NCBI GenBank assembly: GCA_030430755.1
Contig: JAUIKO010000002.1
Location: forward strand, 293,470 to 357,469
Source: Fimbriimonadia bacterium
GTDB taxonomy: Bacteria; Armatimonadota; Fimbriimonadia; Fimbriimonadales; Fimbriimonadaceae
DNA length: 64,000 nt
Direction of reading: 5' to 3'
The position numbers and the translations under genes were made by a program. The notes under the pieces are model-generated. The model made no database searches and was not told the origin of the DNA. It saw only the letters and a list, made by a program, of their open reading frames with translations. Shown here piece after piece: positions 8,863 to 17,677 of the stretch. Within the stretch, counting starts at the first letter, position 1; every line of letters begins with the position of its first letter.

Positions 8863-9971
8863 TTTAATATATTCCTGTTAATCCGTTCAAAAAAAATATC
8901 ATCAACTTTTATTTTTCTTGAAATACTTCTAAATAATTTCTCTATATTATCTTTATTAGTAAAATCTAACAATCTGCTCGACACCTCTAAAGATAATACA
9001 TTAAACAAATTATAATCTTTTCTATCCGTTTTATTTTCCACTTCAAGCCATAAACCGCGATTGTACACTATACAATTTAAGTGAATTTTATAGTGTCGGA
9101 TAATATTTGAAATATAAGAGTATAAATCTACTGGCAATGTTTTTTTCACTCGCTCATCTACAAAATTATAAACTTTCAAATCTGCTGGAACACTTTCGAC
9201 CGCACCTATATCTAACTCTATTGGATACATGTAAACCAAAATATATACACCATTATTTAAGAGTCTCTCACTATAAAATTGAGCTGACGATACGTTCCAC
9301 AAATATTTTCTAATCTGTGAAGAATCTTTGAGATTCAAAACTAGATTTCTGGGATCATCTACTATATTAAAAACATTCATCAGAAAGGTGAGATACTTCT
9401 CAAATCTACAGGGATGAAACTCAGAGGCATATACACTTGAGTCTTCATATTTTAACATTAAATCCTCGCCTGGATACATCACTCCACTATATCTACGTCC
9501 ACTAAACTCGAATTCTCTTTTAGTAACTGGACAAACTCGTATTAATTTTAAATAGTCAATCAATACAGAAATTGCTCTTTCAATATTTATCCCTTCTTCT
9601 TCACACTCTTTGAAAATTAAACTATACTTTATGCCGAAATAAATGGCATGAACTCGATACCATTTTTCCACAACTCCACCGATGTCCTTAGATAAACTCT
9701 TTTTAGGATTTAATGGTTCTAAACTTACAACTTCAGAATAATCTAATATTTCTCGAATCGGGATTAATCCTTTCAACTCAATATCTTGCCACTTTACGTT
9801 TTTTCTATTTGAAGCTTGACTCTCTTTTTCAATACAACCTTGAGGCAACTTGAATCTTATTTTCTTCATCGAGTTGAGTTTAACTTTAAAACAGTCCTCC
9901 TTATCAATACCAAATACAGTACTGAAGAATAAACATTGCATAAAAAACCACGTAATCCATTTCCAGATCAT
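8853..9971 (-). CDS. Exported protein of unknown function
   Basis: A 372-residue protein I do not recognise. The N-terminus (MIWKWITWFFMQCLFFSTVFG) is a signal peptide or anchor. The rest is rich in aromatic residues and has scattered Cys (DCFKVK, QGCIEK, RVCPVTK, FHPCRF, LNCIVY), enough for one or two disulfides if exported. There is no lipobox, repeat or catalytic motif. It stands alone, ending on a shared terminator and preceded by a 727-bp gene-free stretch that carries tandem repeats. It may be an envelope or host-directed protein. Confidence 0.5.
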   Translation of the reverse strand: MIWKWITWFFMQCLFFSTVFGIDKEDCFKVKLNSMKKIRFKLPQGCIEKESQASNRKNVKWQDIELKGLIPIREILDYSEVVSLEPLNPKKSLSKDIGGVVEKWYRVHAIYFGIKYSLIFKECEEEGINIERAISVLIDYLKLIRVCPVTKREFEFSGRRYSGVMYPGEDLMLKYEDSSVYASEFHPCRFEKYLTFLMNVFNIVDDPRNLVLNLKDSSQIRKYLWNVSSAQFYSERLLNNGVYILVYMYPIELDIGAVESVPADLKVYNFVDERVKKTLPVDLYSYISNIIRHYKIHLNCIVYNRGLWLEVENKTDRKDYNLFNVLSLEVSSRLLDFTNKDNIEKLFRSISRKIKVDDIFFERINRNILKLL

Positions 9972-10305
9972 AATTATTATCTATTGTATTAGATGATAAC
10001 CATATAAACAAGTTCTTTGTAAATTTTTAATCTATTCTAGAACAATACTAGCCTTATTATTTGGCTATAACTCAATTATATGTATTTAATATAAAAAAGA
10101 TGTCAATAAAAAAAGATGTCAACTTATCAAACACCTATCTTTTAAAAGTGATTGCCCTACATATAAAAACATATAACAATATACACCATGAAAATCTTAG
10201 ATATAGATAGGAAAATGATTATTTTGACTCCACTGTCAAGATCATTTATTTAGATTTAAAATAAATATCTTATAGATACTGAACCTAATAACGTACCAAA
10301 AAAAT

Positions 10306-10670
10306 TCTCTCAATGAAAAATCTAAAATAAAAATTCTCAACAATAAAATTTTAACCTAATAAATGCTTCTAAAAAGAACACTCACAATGAAAAATCTAAA
10401 TAATTATTCTCAATAATATACTTATAATATATAAATGCTCCCAAAAGGAATACACGCAACAAAACATCTAAAATAAAAAGTCTCAAAATGAATAATCTCA
10501 AAATGAATAATCTCAAGAATAAACATCTAATCTATAAATGCTTCTAAAAAGAACACTCACAATGAAAAATCTATAATAAATATTCTCAACAATAAACTTC
10601 TAACCGATGAATTTTTCCTAAAAGGACACTCACAATGAAACATCTGGAATAAATAGTCTCACCAAAAAGA
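10306..10670. repeat. Degenerate tandem array of ~72-bp units
   Basis: The gene-free stretch 9972-10698 ends in about five diverged copies of a ~72-bp AT-rich unit: roughly 10306-10378, 10379-10450, 10451-10553, 10554-10626 and a partial copy from 10627. Each starts with a form of CACTCACAATGAAAAATCT and ends with ATGCTTCTAAAAAGAA. The third unit is longer because a 15-bp piece (TCTCAAAATGAATAA) is duplicated inside it. The 9972-10305 part holds only AT-rich DNA with one direct repeat (AAAAAAGATGTCAA at 10093 and 10109). No open frame runs through the array. Confidence 0.75.
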
Positions 10671-10698
10671 AATAAACAATCAACAAATCTAAATAAGA

Positions 10699-11604
10699 TT
10701 ATATTCTTACTTTTTGTTCATGAGGTGTAGAATTAACAACCTTATTTTTTCTTACGCGATCAATTTTCTCTTGTTTTTTCAGTTGTATCTTTCCAATAGC
10801 TTCCTGCTCTTTCATATGCATTCTAAGTCTATTCATAGCTTGAGTGTGGAGTTGATAAACTCTTGACTCACTCACACCTAAAACTTTTCCTATCTCTTTA
10901 AAGGTCAAACCTTCGAAATAGTAGAGCGCTACAACCAAACGTTCTCTATCAGGCAAACGATCTATACCATCAGCCAATATTCTCTTAATCTCACGACCTT
11001 CAATCTCCCCAGAAGGATTTATAGCCTCATCAACAATCATTTCCACAAAATGAATCTGATCATCTGTTTCGCTATTGCTAAGCACATCATCTAAACTATA
11101 GACACTTGTCCTTCCCATTCTTACCATCAAATCAGAAACTTCTTGTTCACTTATTTCTAAATACTCTGCTAATTCTCTGGTAGTGGGAGCCTGACCTCTT
11201 TCTGACTCAATGCTCATCTGAGCTCGATCTAATGCTTTTAATTTTTCTCGTATAGATCTAGGAACCCAATCTTCATCACGGAGCATTTCTAAAATTGCAC
11301 CTCGGATAAGAGCTATTGCATAGGTCTCAAATTTAACATCTCGACTTGGATCAAACTGATCTACACTCTTAATGAGTCCTATAACACCTGTTCCTATTAA
11401 ATCTTCTTTATCTAAGCCACCCGGTAAACTAGTGACTAGTCGACCTGCAGTTATTTTGACCAAATAAGAATAATGACTTATTAGTGCACTTCTAGCTTTA
11501 GGATCTCTTAAGGATTTAAAATCCATCCATGATTTTTGTAATACTTCCTGTGTAAGGGGCATGATTTTTTTACCTTCTTGTTGGATTCGCCTAGTATTAC
11601 TCAT
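10699..11604 (-). CDS. WhiG/FliA-like sigma-28 family sigma factor
   Basis: A 301-residue group III sigma factor. Region 2 has KEDLIGTGVIGLIKSVDQFD and FETYAIALIRGAI; region 3 has PTTRELAEYLEI; region 4 has the helix-turn-helix LTFKEIGKVLGVSESRVYQ. Family length is about 240-270; the extra length is an N-terminal extension and a basic C-terminal tail. The ATG at 11604 has an AGGAAGGG site before it. No flagellar genes are in view, so a role in growth-phase or developmental control, as for sigma-28 in Chlamydia or WhiG in Streptomyces, is more likely than motility. It may be co-transcribed with the small membrane gene upstream. Confidence 0.93.
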   Translation of the reverse strand: MSNTRRIQQEGKKIMPLTQEVLQKSWMDFKSLRDPKARSALISHYSYLVKITAGRLVTSLPGGLDKEDLIGTGVIGLIKSVDQFDPSRDVKFETYAIALIRGAILEMLRDEDWVPRSIREKLKALDRAQMSIESERGQAPTTRELAEYLEISEQEVSDLMVRMGRTSVYSLDDVLSNSETDDQIHFVEMIVDEAINPSGEIEGREIKRILADGIDRLPDRERLVVALYYFEGLTFKEIGKVLGVSESRVYQLHTQAMNRLRMHMKEQEAIGKIQLKKQEKIDRVRKNKVVNSTPHEQKVRI

Positions 11605-11664
11605 TCTATAAGATCCCTTCCTATTCCTTTATTGTCCGCTATTAAGTGCAAGTTTTTCAACTAT

Positions 11665-11976
11665 TTATGCAACATTTGAATCGTCTTTAGAAATTTCTTC
11701 TCTTTCTTCTTTCTTAGATAATTCATTTAGCTCTTCAGTTGACAACGATAAATCTCCTGAAATATCAGATACTAGATCTTGTTCAGGCTTAGGTTTTGTT
11801 AATATAATTATTTCATTCCATAATTTAATAAAAAAATAACCTATTAAATACGACACCAACCCACGTTCCAGTGCATCTAACGTAGGAATATTTATAATTA
11901 CTGATATGCCCAACACTAATAGTGCCAAAAAACCACCTACTATTGAAGGGAGATACTTTACTGTAATATTATCCAC
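11665..11976 (-). CDS. Small membrane protein, unknown
   Basis: A 103-residue protein with two predicted membrane helices (about residues 9-30 and 38-56) and a ~45-residue cytoplasmic tail made mostly of Glu, Ser, Asp and Lys. It lies 60 bp upstream of the sigma-28-like gene on the same strand, so the two may share a promoter. I do not recognise a family. A partner or membrane tether for the sigma factor is possible but only by position. Confidence 0.5.
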   Translation of the reverse strand: MDNITVKYLPSIVGGFLALLVLGISVIINIPTLDALERGLVSYLIGYFFIKLWNEIIILTKPKPEQDLVSDISGDLSLSTEELNELSKKEEREEISKDDSNVA

Positions 11977-12065
11977 TAATAGTATTCTCAGTAAAAAGAT
12001 CAGAAATTTTAATACTTTACTAAAAGAAAATAGAATAAATACAATTCTTAGTGAGTCATAAACAT

Positions 12066-12095
12066 AAAAAAAGAAGGCTTTACAGCCTTCTTTTT
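12066..12095 (-). terminator. Intrinsic terminator of the histone-like gene
   Basis: AAAAAAGAAGGCT, a TTAC loop, then AGCCTTCTTTTT: a GC-centred hairpin with A and T tracts on its two sides, just past the stop at 12116 of the minus-strand gene. Confidence 0.85.
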
Positions 12096-12115
12096 ATGAT
12101 TGTAAATTATTTAAC

Positions 12116-12439
12116 TTAAACAGTTGCTTCTGCTACAGTTTCTTCTTTTTTACTTGAAGTTGCTTTTTTAGTAGTCGATTTAGCAACTGCCTTAGTTGCA
12201 GTTTTCTTTTCATCTGATTTATCAGTTGTTTTCTTAGCAGTTGTTTTCTTAGTAGTTGCTTTCTTAGCAGTTGTTTTCTTAGCAACCACCTTAGCATCAC
12301 TCACAGCTGACTTAGAAGTTTTAGATCCAGTCTTTGCTGAACCTCCCTTTTTGGCAGCAATTAATTCTTTAATTAATGCTTTAACATGTTTCTGTTTTCT
12401 ATGTCTTGCTCTTCTTAACTCTTTATTTCTAACTCTCAT
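12116..12439 (-). CDS. Lys/Ala/Thr-rich histone-like protein
   Basis: A 107-residue strongly basic protein. The first ~35 residues (MRVRNKELRRARHRKQKHVK, then ALIKELIAAKK) are Arg/Lys-rich and look like a conserved nucleic-acid-binding head. The remainder is a low-complexity tail of KKTTAKKAT-type repeats like histone H1 or chlamydial Hc2, ending in a short acidic piece. It would be expected to coat DNA or RNA. The N-terminal head also recalls small uncharacterised proteins of several phyla starting MR-RNKEL. A role in nucleoid packing is inferred from composition only. It has its own terminator. Confidence 0.6.
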   Translation of the reverse strand: MRVRNKELRRARHRKQKHVKALIKELIAAKKGGSAKTGSKTSKSAVSDAKVVAKKTTAKKATTKKTTAKKTTDKSDEKKTATKAVAKSTTKKATSSKKEETVAEATV

Positions 12440-12531
12440 AAGACCTATAACCCTTACATTTAAGATACCATAATCAGTAAGTATCCTAAATTTTAATTTT
12501 TAACATTCTTATCCAAGAAAAATTTTTTATG

Positions 12532-13302
12532 CTAATTTTTTCTTCTATATGTAAAAATGAATACTCCTAGTAGACCAAAAATCATCATACCCATGGCATA
12601 TACTTGGGCATAAGAAAAATAATAGCTAAGTAAATGAACATAATCATTTGGTTCATTATATCTCCAGAACTCACTAATAAACCTACCGCTACCATATGCA
12701 AAAAGACTCCAAGAAAATGGAATCCCTAAAGGTAATAACGCACTCTTTTTAATAACTTTTTCTACTATCCACACCATGCTAACCATAGTAGCAGTAATGA
12801 CTAAATCATATATTTGTGTTGGATACCTATGAGCACTATGTAAAAAGACACTCCATATTTCATTATTATTTACTGGAAGACCAAAACAACACCCATACAT
12901 CAGGCACCCCAACCTACTAAATGCTAAACAAAGAACAGCAGGAGGAGCTATGGTATCCATGATGGACAAAAAGTGATATTTTTTTCTTTGCACCCAAATG
13001 AGTATGGTAATAAAACCACCAACCAGTCCACCAAAACTCGTTAAGCCAGGTCTGAAAAAATACAACATTTCGGTTGGATTCTGACTGTAATAATCTCTTA
13101 AATCAAAGTAGTACCATAATCTTGCTCCAATCAAACCGAACATAACTCCTAAAAAGCAAAGGTTTTCTATCTCATAAACATCTATGTCATACTTAACCGC
13201 TCTTGCTCTTATTAGCCAAAATCCTATCGCGCAGGATAATGCAGCTACTAACCCAAAAGATGTAATAGGCCAATTTCCTATTCTAATAATTTCTGGATAC
13301 AT
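12532..13302 (-). CDS. lgt: Prolipoprotein diacylglyceryl transferase
   Basis: A 256-residue polytopic inner-membrane enzyme. It moves diacylglycerol from phosphatidylglycerol to the lipobox Cys of prolipoproteins. Visible are the N-terminal MYPEIIRIG-WPI-SFG, a GLTSFGG segment, the signature SRLGCLMYGCCFGLPV, and YPTQIYDLV near the C-terminal helices; seven hydrophobic segments fit the family. It supplies the modification needed by the many lipoproteins encoded nearby (22-24, 45, 55.8 and 58-63.6 kb). It stands alone, diverging from the exported-protein gene at 13409. Confidence 0.94.
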   Translation of the reverse strand: MYPEIIRIGNWPITSFGLVAALSCAIGFWLIRARAVKYDIDVYEIENLCFLGVMFGLIGARLWYYFDLRDYYSQNPTEMLYFFRPGLTSFGGLVGGFITILIWVQRKKYHFLSIMDTIAPPAVLCLAFSRLGCLMYGCCFGLPVNNNEIWSVFLHSAHRYPTQIYDLVITATMVSMVWIVEKVIKKSALLPLGIPFSWSLFAYGSGRFISEFWRYNEPNDYVHLLSYYFSYAQVYAMGMMIFGLLGVFIFTYRRKN

Positions 13303-13408
13303 ACAACCTAGATTATATATTTTTTACTAAGAAAAAAGATAAATCACAAAAAAAACCTGATAATTTCACTGTTTTCTGTGGATAATTACTAAGAATTACG
13401 AGGATTAT

Positions 13409-14763
13409 ATGAAAGCTACAATACTATTATTCATCTGTATTCTTATCAATTTTACATCTTTTAAACAAATTACAGCAAAAGAACTTTATGGCTTGGGATA
13501 TCCAGATTTATCTGAGATTAGCAATACCGAAAATGAGGAAAACTCTCATAATCGATATGAGATCGAACTTAAGTCAATGTCGAATTCAGGTGACATATTG
13601 TTTTTTCAAATAAAACCTTTAAACACCTTAAAAACAACCCTTTTTCAAATCGAAACTCCCAAAGATATTCTTGACTCACCATGCGTAGTAAAGCCATCCA
13701 TGACTATGCATAATAGCGCCATCACAAATAATACTATTCAAAACGATTATTCCATGATTAGGCATCATGATTTTGACAGTTATAGATTAGTCGCTAACTC
13801 TCATTCACCCATATTTGATTCTTTTACTCCTATAGTTAATCCAGACATCCTCAGCGGTACAATTTCATACAAGGGTCAATTTGTTGGTATTAATTTCATA
13901 AATACTGAAGATTACGACCATGAATTATCAAGCAGTATTTTCATTAACAACTCAATTGATACAACAAAAGATAAACACGAGACTGTTTCTTTAAAGATAA
14001 AGATGATCATCAAATAGTTTCTATATCTTCAAAAGGAAAATCTCTCATCGGCTTTATTGGCTATCATGAACAACCTGTAATATGGGAAAAAGTAGATCAA
14101 GAGTATAAAAGGATTCAATACTTCTATCATCCAGTGAGACACAATCCTTTCAAAGTAATTGCCACTCCTAATCATCATAAAATCATCTGGAACTACACGG
14201 TTACTGATAATTCAACGAATAAGCCATTGACCTGTTTCTATCTTATGGATAAAAGAAGTTGTACTAATCTATTTCCATCCATGCCATATACTATCCCCCC
14301 TTATTCTAGTCTCATATGCAACGGAATTACCCTTACCGGGGATTTTATTACTGGAACACATTACTTTAAAGACAACAACATTATCTTTGATAACAATTAC
14401 AATATCGTTAATCATCAGTATAAAAAATCATTTATAGGGATGGTTAAAAAAGATGCAATCAAAATTCTATACTTAGAAGATATCTTTAATGGCATCCATA
14501 AAACTCATAATTTATCTGATCAAATTCATGATTTGGTACCAGAGTTTAAAAATTCTATTACATCTTTCCTATTCAAATACAAAGATAATAAAGATAAAAC
14601 CATCCGGAACAAATGGACTTTTTTAACAGGAAATAAAATATTTACGAATAAATACGAGGATCTTTTTATAGTATCTGGAATAGGTAAAAATCCTGAAAAC
14701 AAAATGGAACCCTATGTCATAAAAATGTCATTACAATCTGTACGAGATTTTTGTAATAATTAA
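13409..14763 (+). pseudogene. Exported protein gene split by a -1 frameshift
   Basis: Two reading frames form one gene. The first (13409-14017) encodes 202 residues with a signal peptide (MKATILLFICILINFTSF). The second frame is open from 13975 to 14763. They overlap at 13990-13996, where T TTA AAG is in phase with the first frame; slipping back one base there continues as F-K-D-K-D-D-H-Q into the second frame, giving about 450 residues in all. The heptamer has the X-XXY-YYZ form of -1 programmed slippage, followed 3 nt later by the palindrome GATGATCATC. A plain one-base deletion or a sequencing error would look the same. Product unknown; nothing beyond export is recognisable. Confidence 0.6.
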
Positions 14764-14863
14764 TAAATACTAAAAAAATTGTATACTCTGCGAGTATCCT
14801 ATAATATTCTATGGAAATCAACACATAATAGAATCAGGTAGTTCTTCTATAGGAAATCCGGAA

Positions 14864-15916
14864 ATGGTATTAAAAATATTCAAATATCTTTTATGTTTTA
14901 TTTTTCTCATGATTAATCAGTGGATATCAGCAGGCTTAACATCTTTTGTAGAGCAAATTACTAAAACGGTAACTGCCAATATACCTCCTATAAAAACCGA
15001 ACCAGAAGGTGTCTTCTGTAAACCACAAAAAAAAGACCAAGATATTGCATGGATCAAACTTACTGAAAAAGAACTTATTGAATATGTTAAAGACAAAAAA
15101 GTACTCATTATGATCCATGGGCTCATGGGTTATCCAAACAATCTTACTATGTTATATAAATATCTACAAGAAGAAGTCCTGTCTAAACAAAAAAAAGAGA
15201 ATCATGAACCTACTTTTGAAGCAATAATCTGCTATTTTTACAACACATATCCAGCTATAGATCGTATATCTGATTTATTTGCCACACAGACTAAAACCAT
15301 TCTTAACAACAGTAAAAAAACATATCTCATTGCCCATAGCATGGGTGGACTCGTCTGTAGATATGCTTTAGAACAACTAGGTTTAGGGTTGCATATCAAA
15401 CATCTAATAACTGTTGGTACTCCCCACATGGGTATACCTAAAGATGTCTTTTCATTACCTATGAGCTTTATGCCTAAAAATATACACTCCGTTAAAGACA
15501 TGTATGCTGGAAATAAATTAACAGAAAAAGAAAGTCAATCTCCATTCCTTCAGAAATTAAACTCACAAGCATCAGAATATTATGAGAATGCCCATTATTA
15601 TACTATTGCTGGAAATAAGTATTCTAATTATAATGGTCTTACAGGAGTTGCTGTTAAAAAACTTTATAAAAATCTTGGAGATCCTTCTGAAGAAATCGAT
15701 GGCATTGTTTCCGTAAATAGTGCACATGGGGAAGTATTAGAAAGTAAATCAAGAAGCTGGAAAGAAAATTCATCTCAACGCATTGTTCTTCCATTAAATC
15801 ATTTTGGTATTATTGGAATTCCGAAAGAATTTGGTGGAGATTACTCTATGCAAGAACCATTATCCAATAATATTTCACACAACCAGATCAAATTATGGAT
15901 TGAGACTTGGAAGTAA
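14864..15916 (+). CDS. Exported alpha/beta-hydrolase, lipase-like
   Basis: A 350-residue protein with a signal peptide (MVLKIFKYLLCFIFLMINQW). The lipase plan is complete: oxyanion HG at residues 85-86 (MIHGLMG), nucleophile S159 in AHSMGG, D279 in the IDGIVSVNSA segment, and H313 in LNHFGI. The central Gly-rich GTPHMGIP block is typical of lipases and palmitoyl-thioesterase-like enzymes. It probably hydrolyses acyl esters outside the cytoplasm, for example host or membrane lipids, and could feed the beta-oxidation enzyme encoded at 41858-44020. Substrate not determinable. It follows the frameshifted exported gene by 100 bp on the same strand. Confidence 0.85.
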   Translation: MVLKIFKYLLCFIFLMINQWISAGLTSFVEQITKTVTANIPPIKTEPEGVFCKPQKKDQDIAWIKLTEKELIEYVKDKKVLIMIHGLMGYPNNLTMLYKYLQEEVLSKQKKENHEPTFEAIICYFYNTYPAIDRISDLFATQTKTILNNSKKTYLIAHSMGGLVCRYALEQLGLGLHIKHLITVGTPHMGIPKDVFSLPMSFMPKNIHSVKDMYAGNKLTEKESQSPFLQKLNSQASEYYENAHYYTIAGNKYSNYNGLTGVAVKKLYKNLGDPSEEIDGIVSVNSAHGEVLESKSRSWKENSSQRIVLPLNHFGIIGIPKEFGGDYSMQEPLSNNISHNQIKLWIETWK

Positions 15917-16128
15917 ATTTTCTGGTTTTAACTCTCAATCTATAGAATCAAACATCAAGTGAAATAATCACAAAAGACCTAAACTCATATTAAGAATTTA
16001 TTGAATTATAATTCAAAAGAAGTTGGATTCTAGAACTACTTTTTACTGTATGATTTATATTTAAAAAAATAAGTGTTCAAAAATAAATATTCAATAATAA
16101 ATTACAACTCTAGTTTCTTTAACAAATA

Positions 16129-16202
16129 TTCAACGCAGACTTCATGCTTAGGCTTTCACGTCAAAAGATCTTAACTCTACGAGCAAGGCCTTCTGTGTTG
16201 AA
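16129..16202. other. Long-range inverted repeat, possible small RNA
   Basis: Within the 349-bp gap between the lipase gene and efp, TTCAACGCAGA (16129-16139) pairs with TCTGTGTTGAA (16192-16202) with one G-T wobble, and inner segments AGGC and GCCT extend it. A separate hairpin follows at 16216-16244. The compact stem with ~50 nt inside is suggestive of a small RNA or a long terminator of the lipase transcript. No other feature is visible in 15917-16128. Confidence 0.3.
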
Positions 16203-16215
16203 ATTAAAAGGCTTC

Positions 16216-16244
16216 TAGCATGCTTCATTGAATAAAGCATGCTA
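16216..16244 (-). terminator. Hairpin downstream of efp
   Basis: TAGCATGCTT (16216-16225) and AAGCATGCTA (16235-16244) are exact complements around 9 nt. On the minus strand it is followed by GAAGCCTTTTAATTT. It lies about 20 bp past the efp stop and probably ends that transcript. Confidence 0.55.
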
Positions 16245-16265
16245 TCTCTGATTGTTATTTATATG

Positions 16266-16835
16266 TTATTTAATTTTTATCCGCTCTAGATAATCACCTG
16301 TACGCGTATCAACTTTTATTAAATCACCTTCTGAAATATGAAAGGGCACCTGAACAGTTGCACCTGTCTCTAATTTTGCAGGTTTACTACCACCACTTAC
16401 CGTATCACCTTTGAACGCAGGATCCGTCTCAGCTACAAGTAGCTCTACGGTATTAGGCACTTCGTATCCAAGAACTTCTCCATCAGCCTCTAACGCAATA
16501 ATTTCCATCTCCTCTTTTAAATACTTAGCTCCGTCGCCAATCTGTTCTTTAGTCACAGGAACTTGCTCATAAGAATCTAAATCCATTAATACCAGCTCTT
16601 TACCTTGCTGATACAGAAATTGCATTTTCTTTTTTTCTAAAAATGCTGGATCAACTTTTTCACCGGATCTAAATGTTTTTTCGATTACTGATCCAGTTTT
16701 AACTTTTTTAAGCTTAGTCCTAACAAAAGCTCCACCTTTTCCTGGTTTAACATGTTGGAATTCAATAATAGAATAAACGTCTTTGTCAAGATAAAAAGAT
16801 ATCCCGTTTTTAAAATCACTCGTATCTATTGCCAT
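16266..16835 (-). CDS. efp: Elongation factor P
   Basis: A 189-residue protein with the three beta-barrel domains of EF-P, which relieves ribosome stalling at polyproline stretches. The loop that reaches the peptidyl transferase centre reads HVKPGKGGAFV, with K33 at the usual modified-Lys position. The C-terminal signature (VSGGSKPA, TGATVQVPFHI, GDLIKVDTRTGDY) is intact. A KGGAF loop is the form associated with Lys modification; the modifying enzyme is not in the window. It stands alone, diverging from the gene at 17008. Confidence 0.96.
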   Translation of the reverse strand: MAIDTSDFKNGISFYLDKDVYSIIEFQHVKPGKGGAFVRTKLKKVKTGSVIEKTFRSGEKVDPAFLEKKKMQFLYQQGKELVLMDLDSYEQVPVTKEQIGDGAKYLKEEMEIIALEADGEVLGYEVPNTVELLVAETDPAFKGDTVSGGSKPAKLETGATVQVPFHISEGDLIKVDTRTGDYLERIKIK

Positions 16836-17007
16836 AATATCTCCTGATTATTATCTCTATAAGATTAATAATACCGTTATATGAATCTGATAAAGATGCT
16901 ATAAGGTATATGTTAGAGTCGGATGGGAACAATTTAATCAGTTTATTTGTTAAATATAGTAATTATATGGAATTACATATTTTAAGAGAGATCGGAGGTT
17001 AAAAAAA

Positions 17008-17529
17008 ATGAAAAACAATTATATGCAAAATGACGGTATTCATGAGTTATTCTTCAATGCTGTTCACAAGGCAGTTCAGTATAGAGTGCCTAATATTTCT
17101 ACAGAACACATCGAAAAATATCTAACATCTCTCATGATTAATTTTTTACATACAGATAATATTTTTAAACTTAAAGATGAGTCTGGAAAACCTATATCAA
17201 GTGTTTCCGAAATGGTTCAAGAGGGTGATGTCATTCTCAACGCTGAATCATTTGAAACAGAAAGGAAAGTCCATAAGCACATTGGGGACTACATCCTCTT
17301 CTGGTCAGCTTTTTATCCAGAATTTTTGTCACTATTAAAATCAAAACATATCACGGATACTATCATTAATTATACAGACCAAGGTAGAAAAAGCTACGAT
17401 GTAGCAAGTACTTTCGACCATGCACCGTATACAGAAGAAGCGCAAATCTTCAAAAATTTGAGCAATCACTTTGAAGATTATCAGGACTGCTTAAGTATTG
17501 CAAAAAACAACTTACCAAACTGGTGCTAA
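17008..17529 (+). CDS. Conserved hypothetical protein
   Basis: A 173-residue soluble protein starting behind an ATCGGAGGT ribosome binding site. It is mainly helical, with blocks FLHTDNIFKLKDESG, HKHIGDYILFWSAFYPE and DQGRKSYDVAST. These resemble, from memory, an uncharacterised bacterial family of similar length with H-R-HIGD-LFW and GK-SY blocks. The conserved His, Asp and aromatic residues could bind a metal or cofactor, but no function is known to me. A perfect inverted repeat covers its last codons. Confidence 0.6.
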   Translation: MKNNYMQNDGIHELFFNAVHKAVQYRVPNISTEHIEKYLTSLMINFLHTDNIFKLKDESGKPISSVSEMVQEGDVILNAESFETERKVHKHIGDYILFWSAFYPEFLSLLKSKHITDTIINYTDQGRKSYDVASTFDHAPYTEEAQIFKNLSNHFEDYQDCLSIAKNNLPNWC

Positions 17530-17557
17530 CATCAAACTTAGATTGATGTTAGCACCA
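17521..17557 (+). terminator. Perfect hairpin at the end of the 17008 gene
   Basis: 15-bp exact arms (17521-17535, 17543-17557) around a 7-nt loop, overlapping the last codons and stop. There is no U-tract, so it may act as an mRNA-stabilising 3' stem as much as a terminator. Confidence 0.5.
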
Positions 17558-17626
17558 GAAGAAATACTTATATATTGAAACTTGTTAATCTATAATATCA
17601 TTATAAAAAGTTATTATAAATGAAAA

Positions 17627-17651
17627 GAGTCTGGGAAAGCTTCCCAGACTC
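17627..17651 (-). terminator. Intrinsic terminator of tlc
   Basis: GAGTCTGGGAA, a 3-nt loop, TTCCCAGACTC, followed on the minus strand by TTTTCATTTATAA, 27 bp past the tlc stop codon. A GC-rich stem with a T tail is the classic form. Confidence 0.85.
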
Positions 17652-17677
17652 TAAATAATTAACCCATGAATATTAAA

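Noticed and set aside
10306..10670. CRISPR array
   Set aside because: Repeats diverge, there are no uniform spacers of constant length, and no cas genes are nearby.
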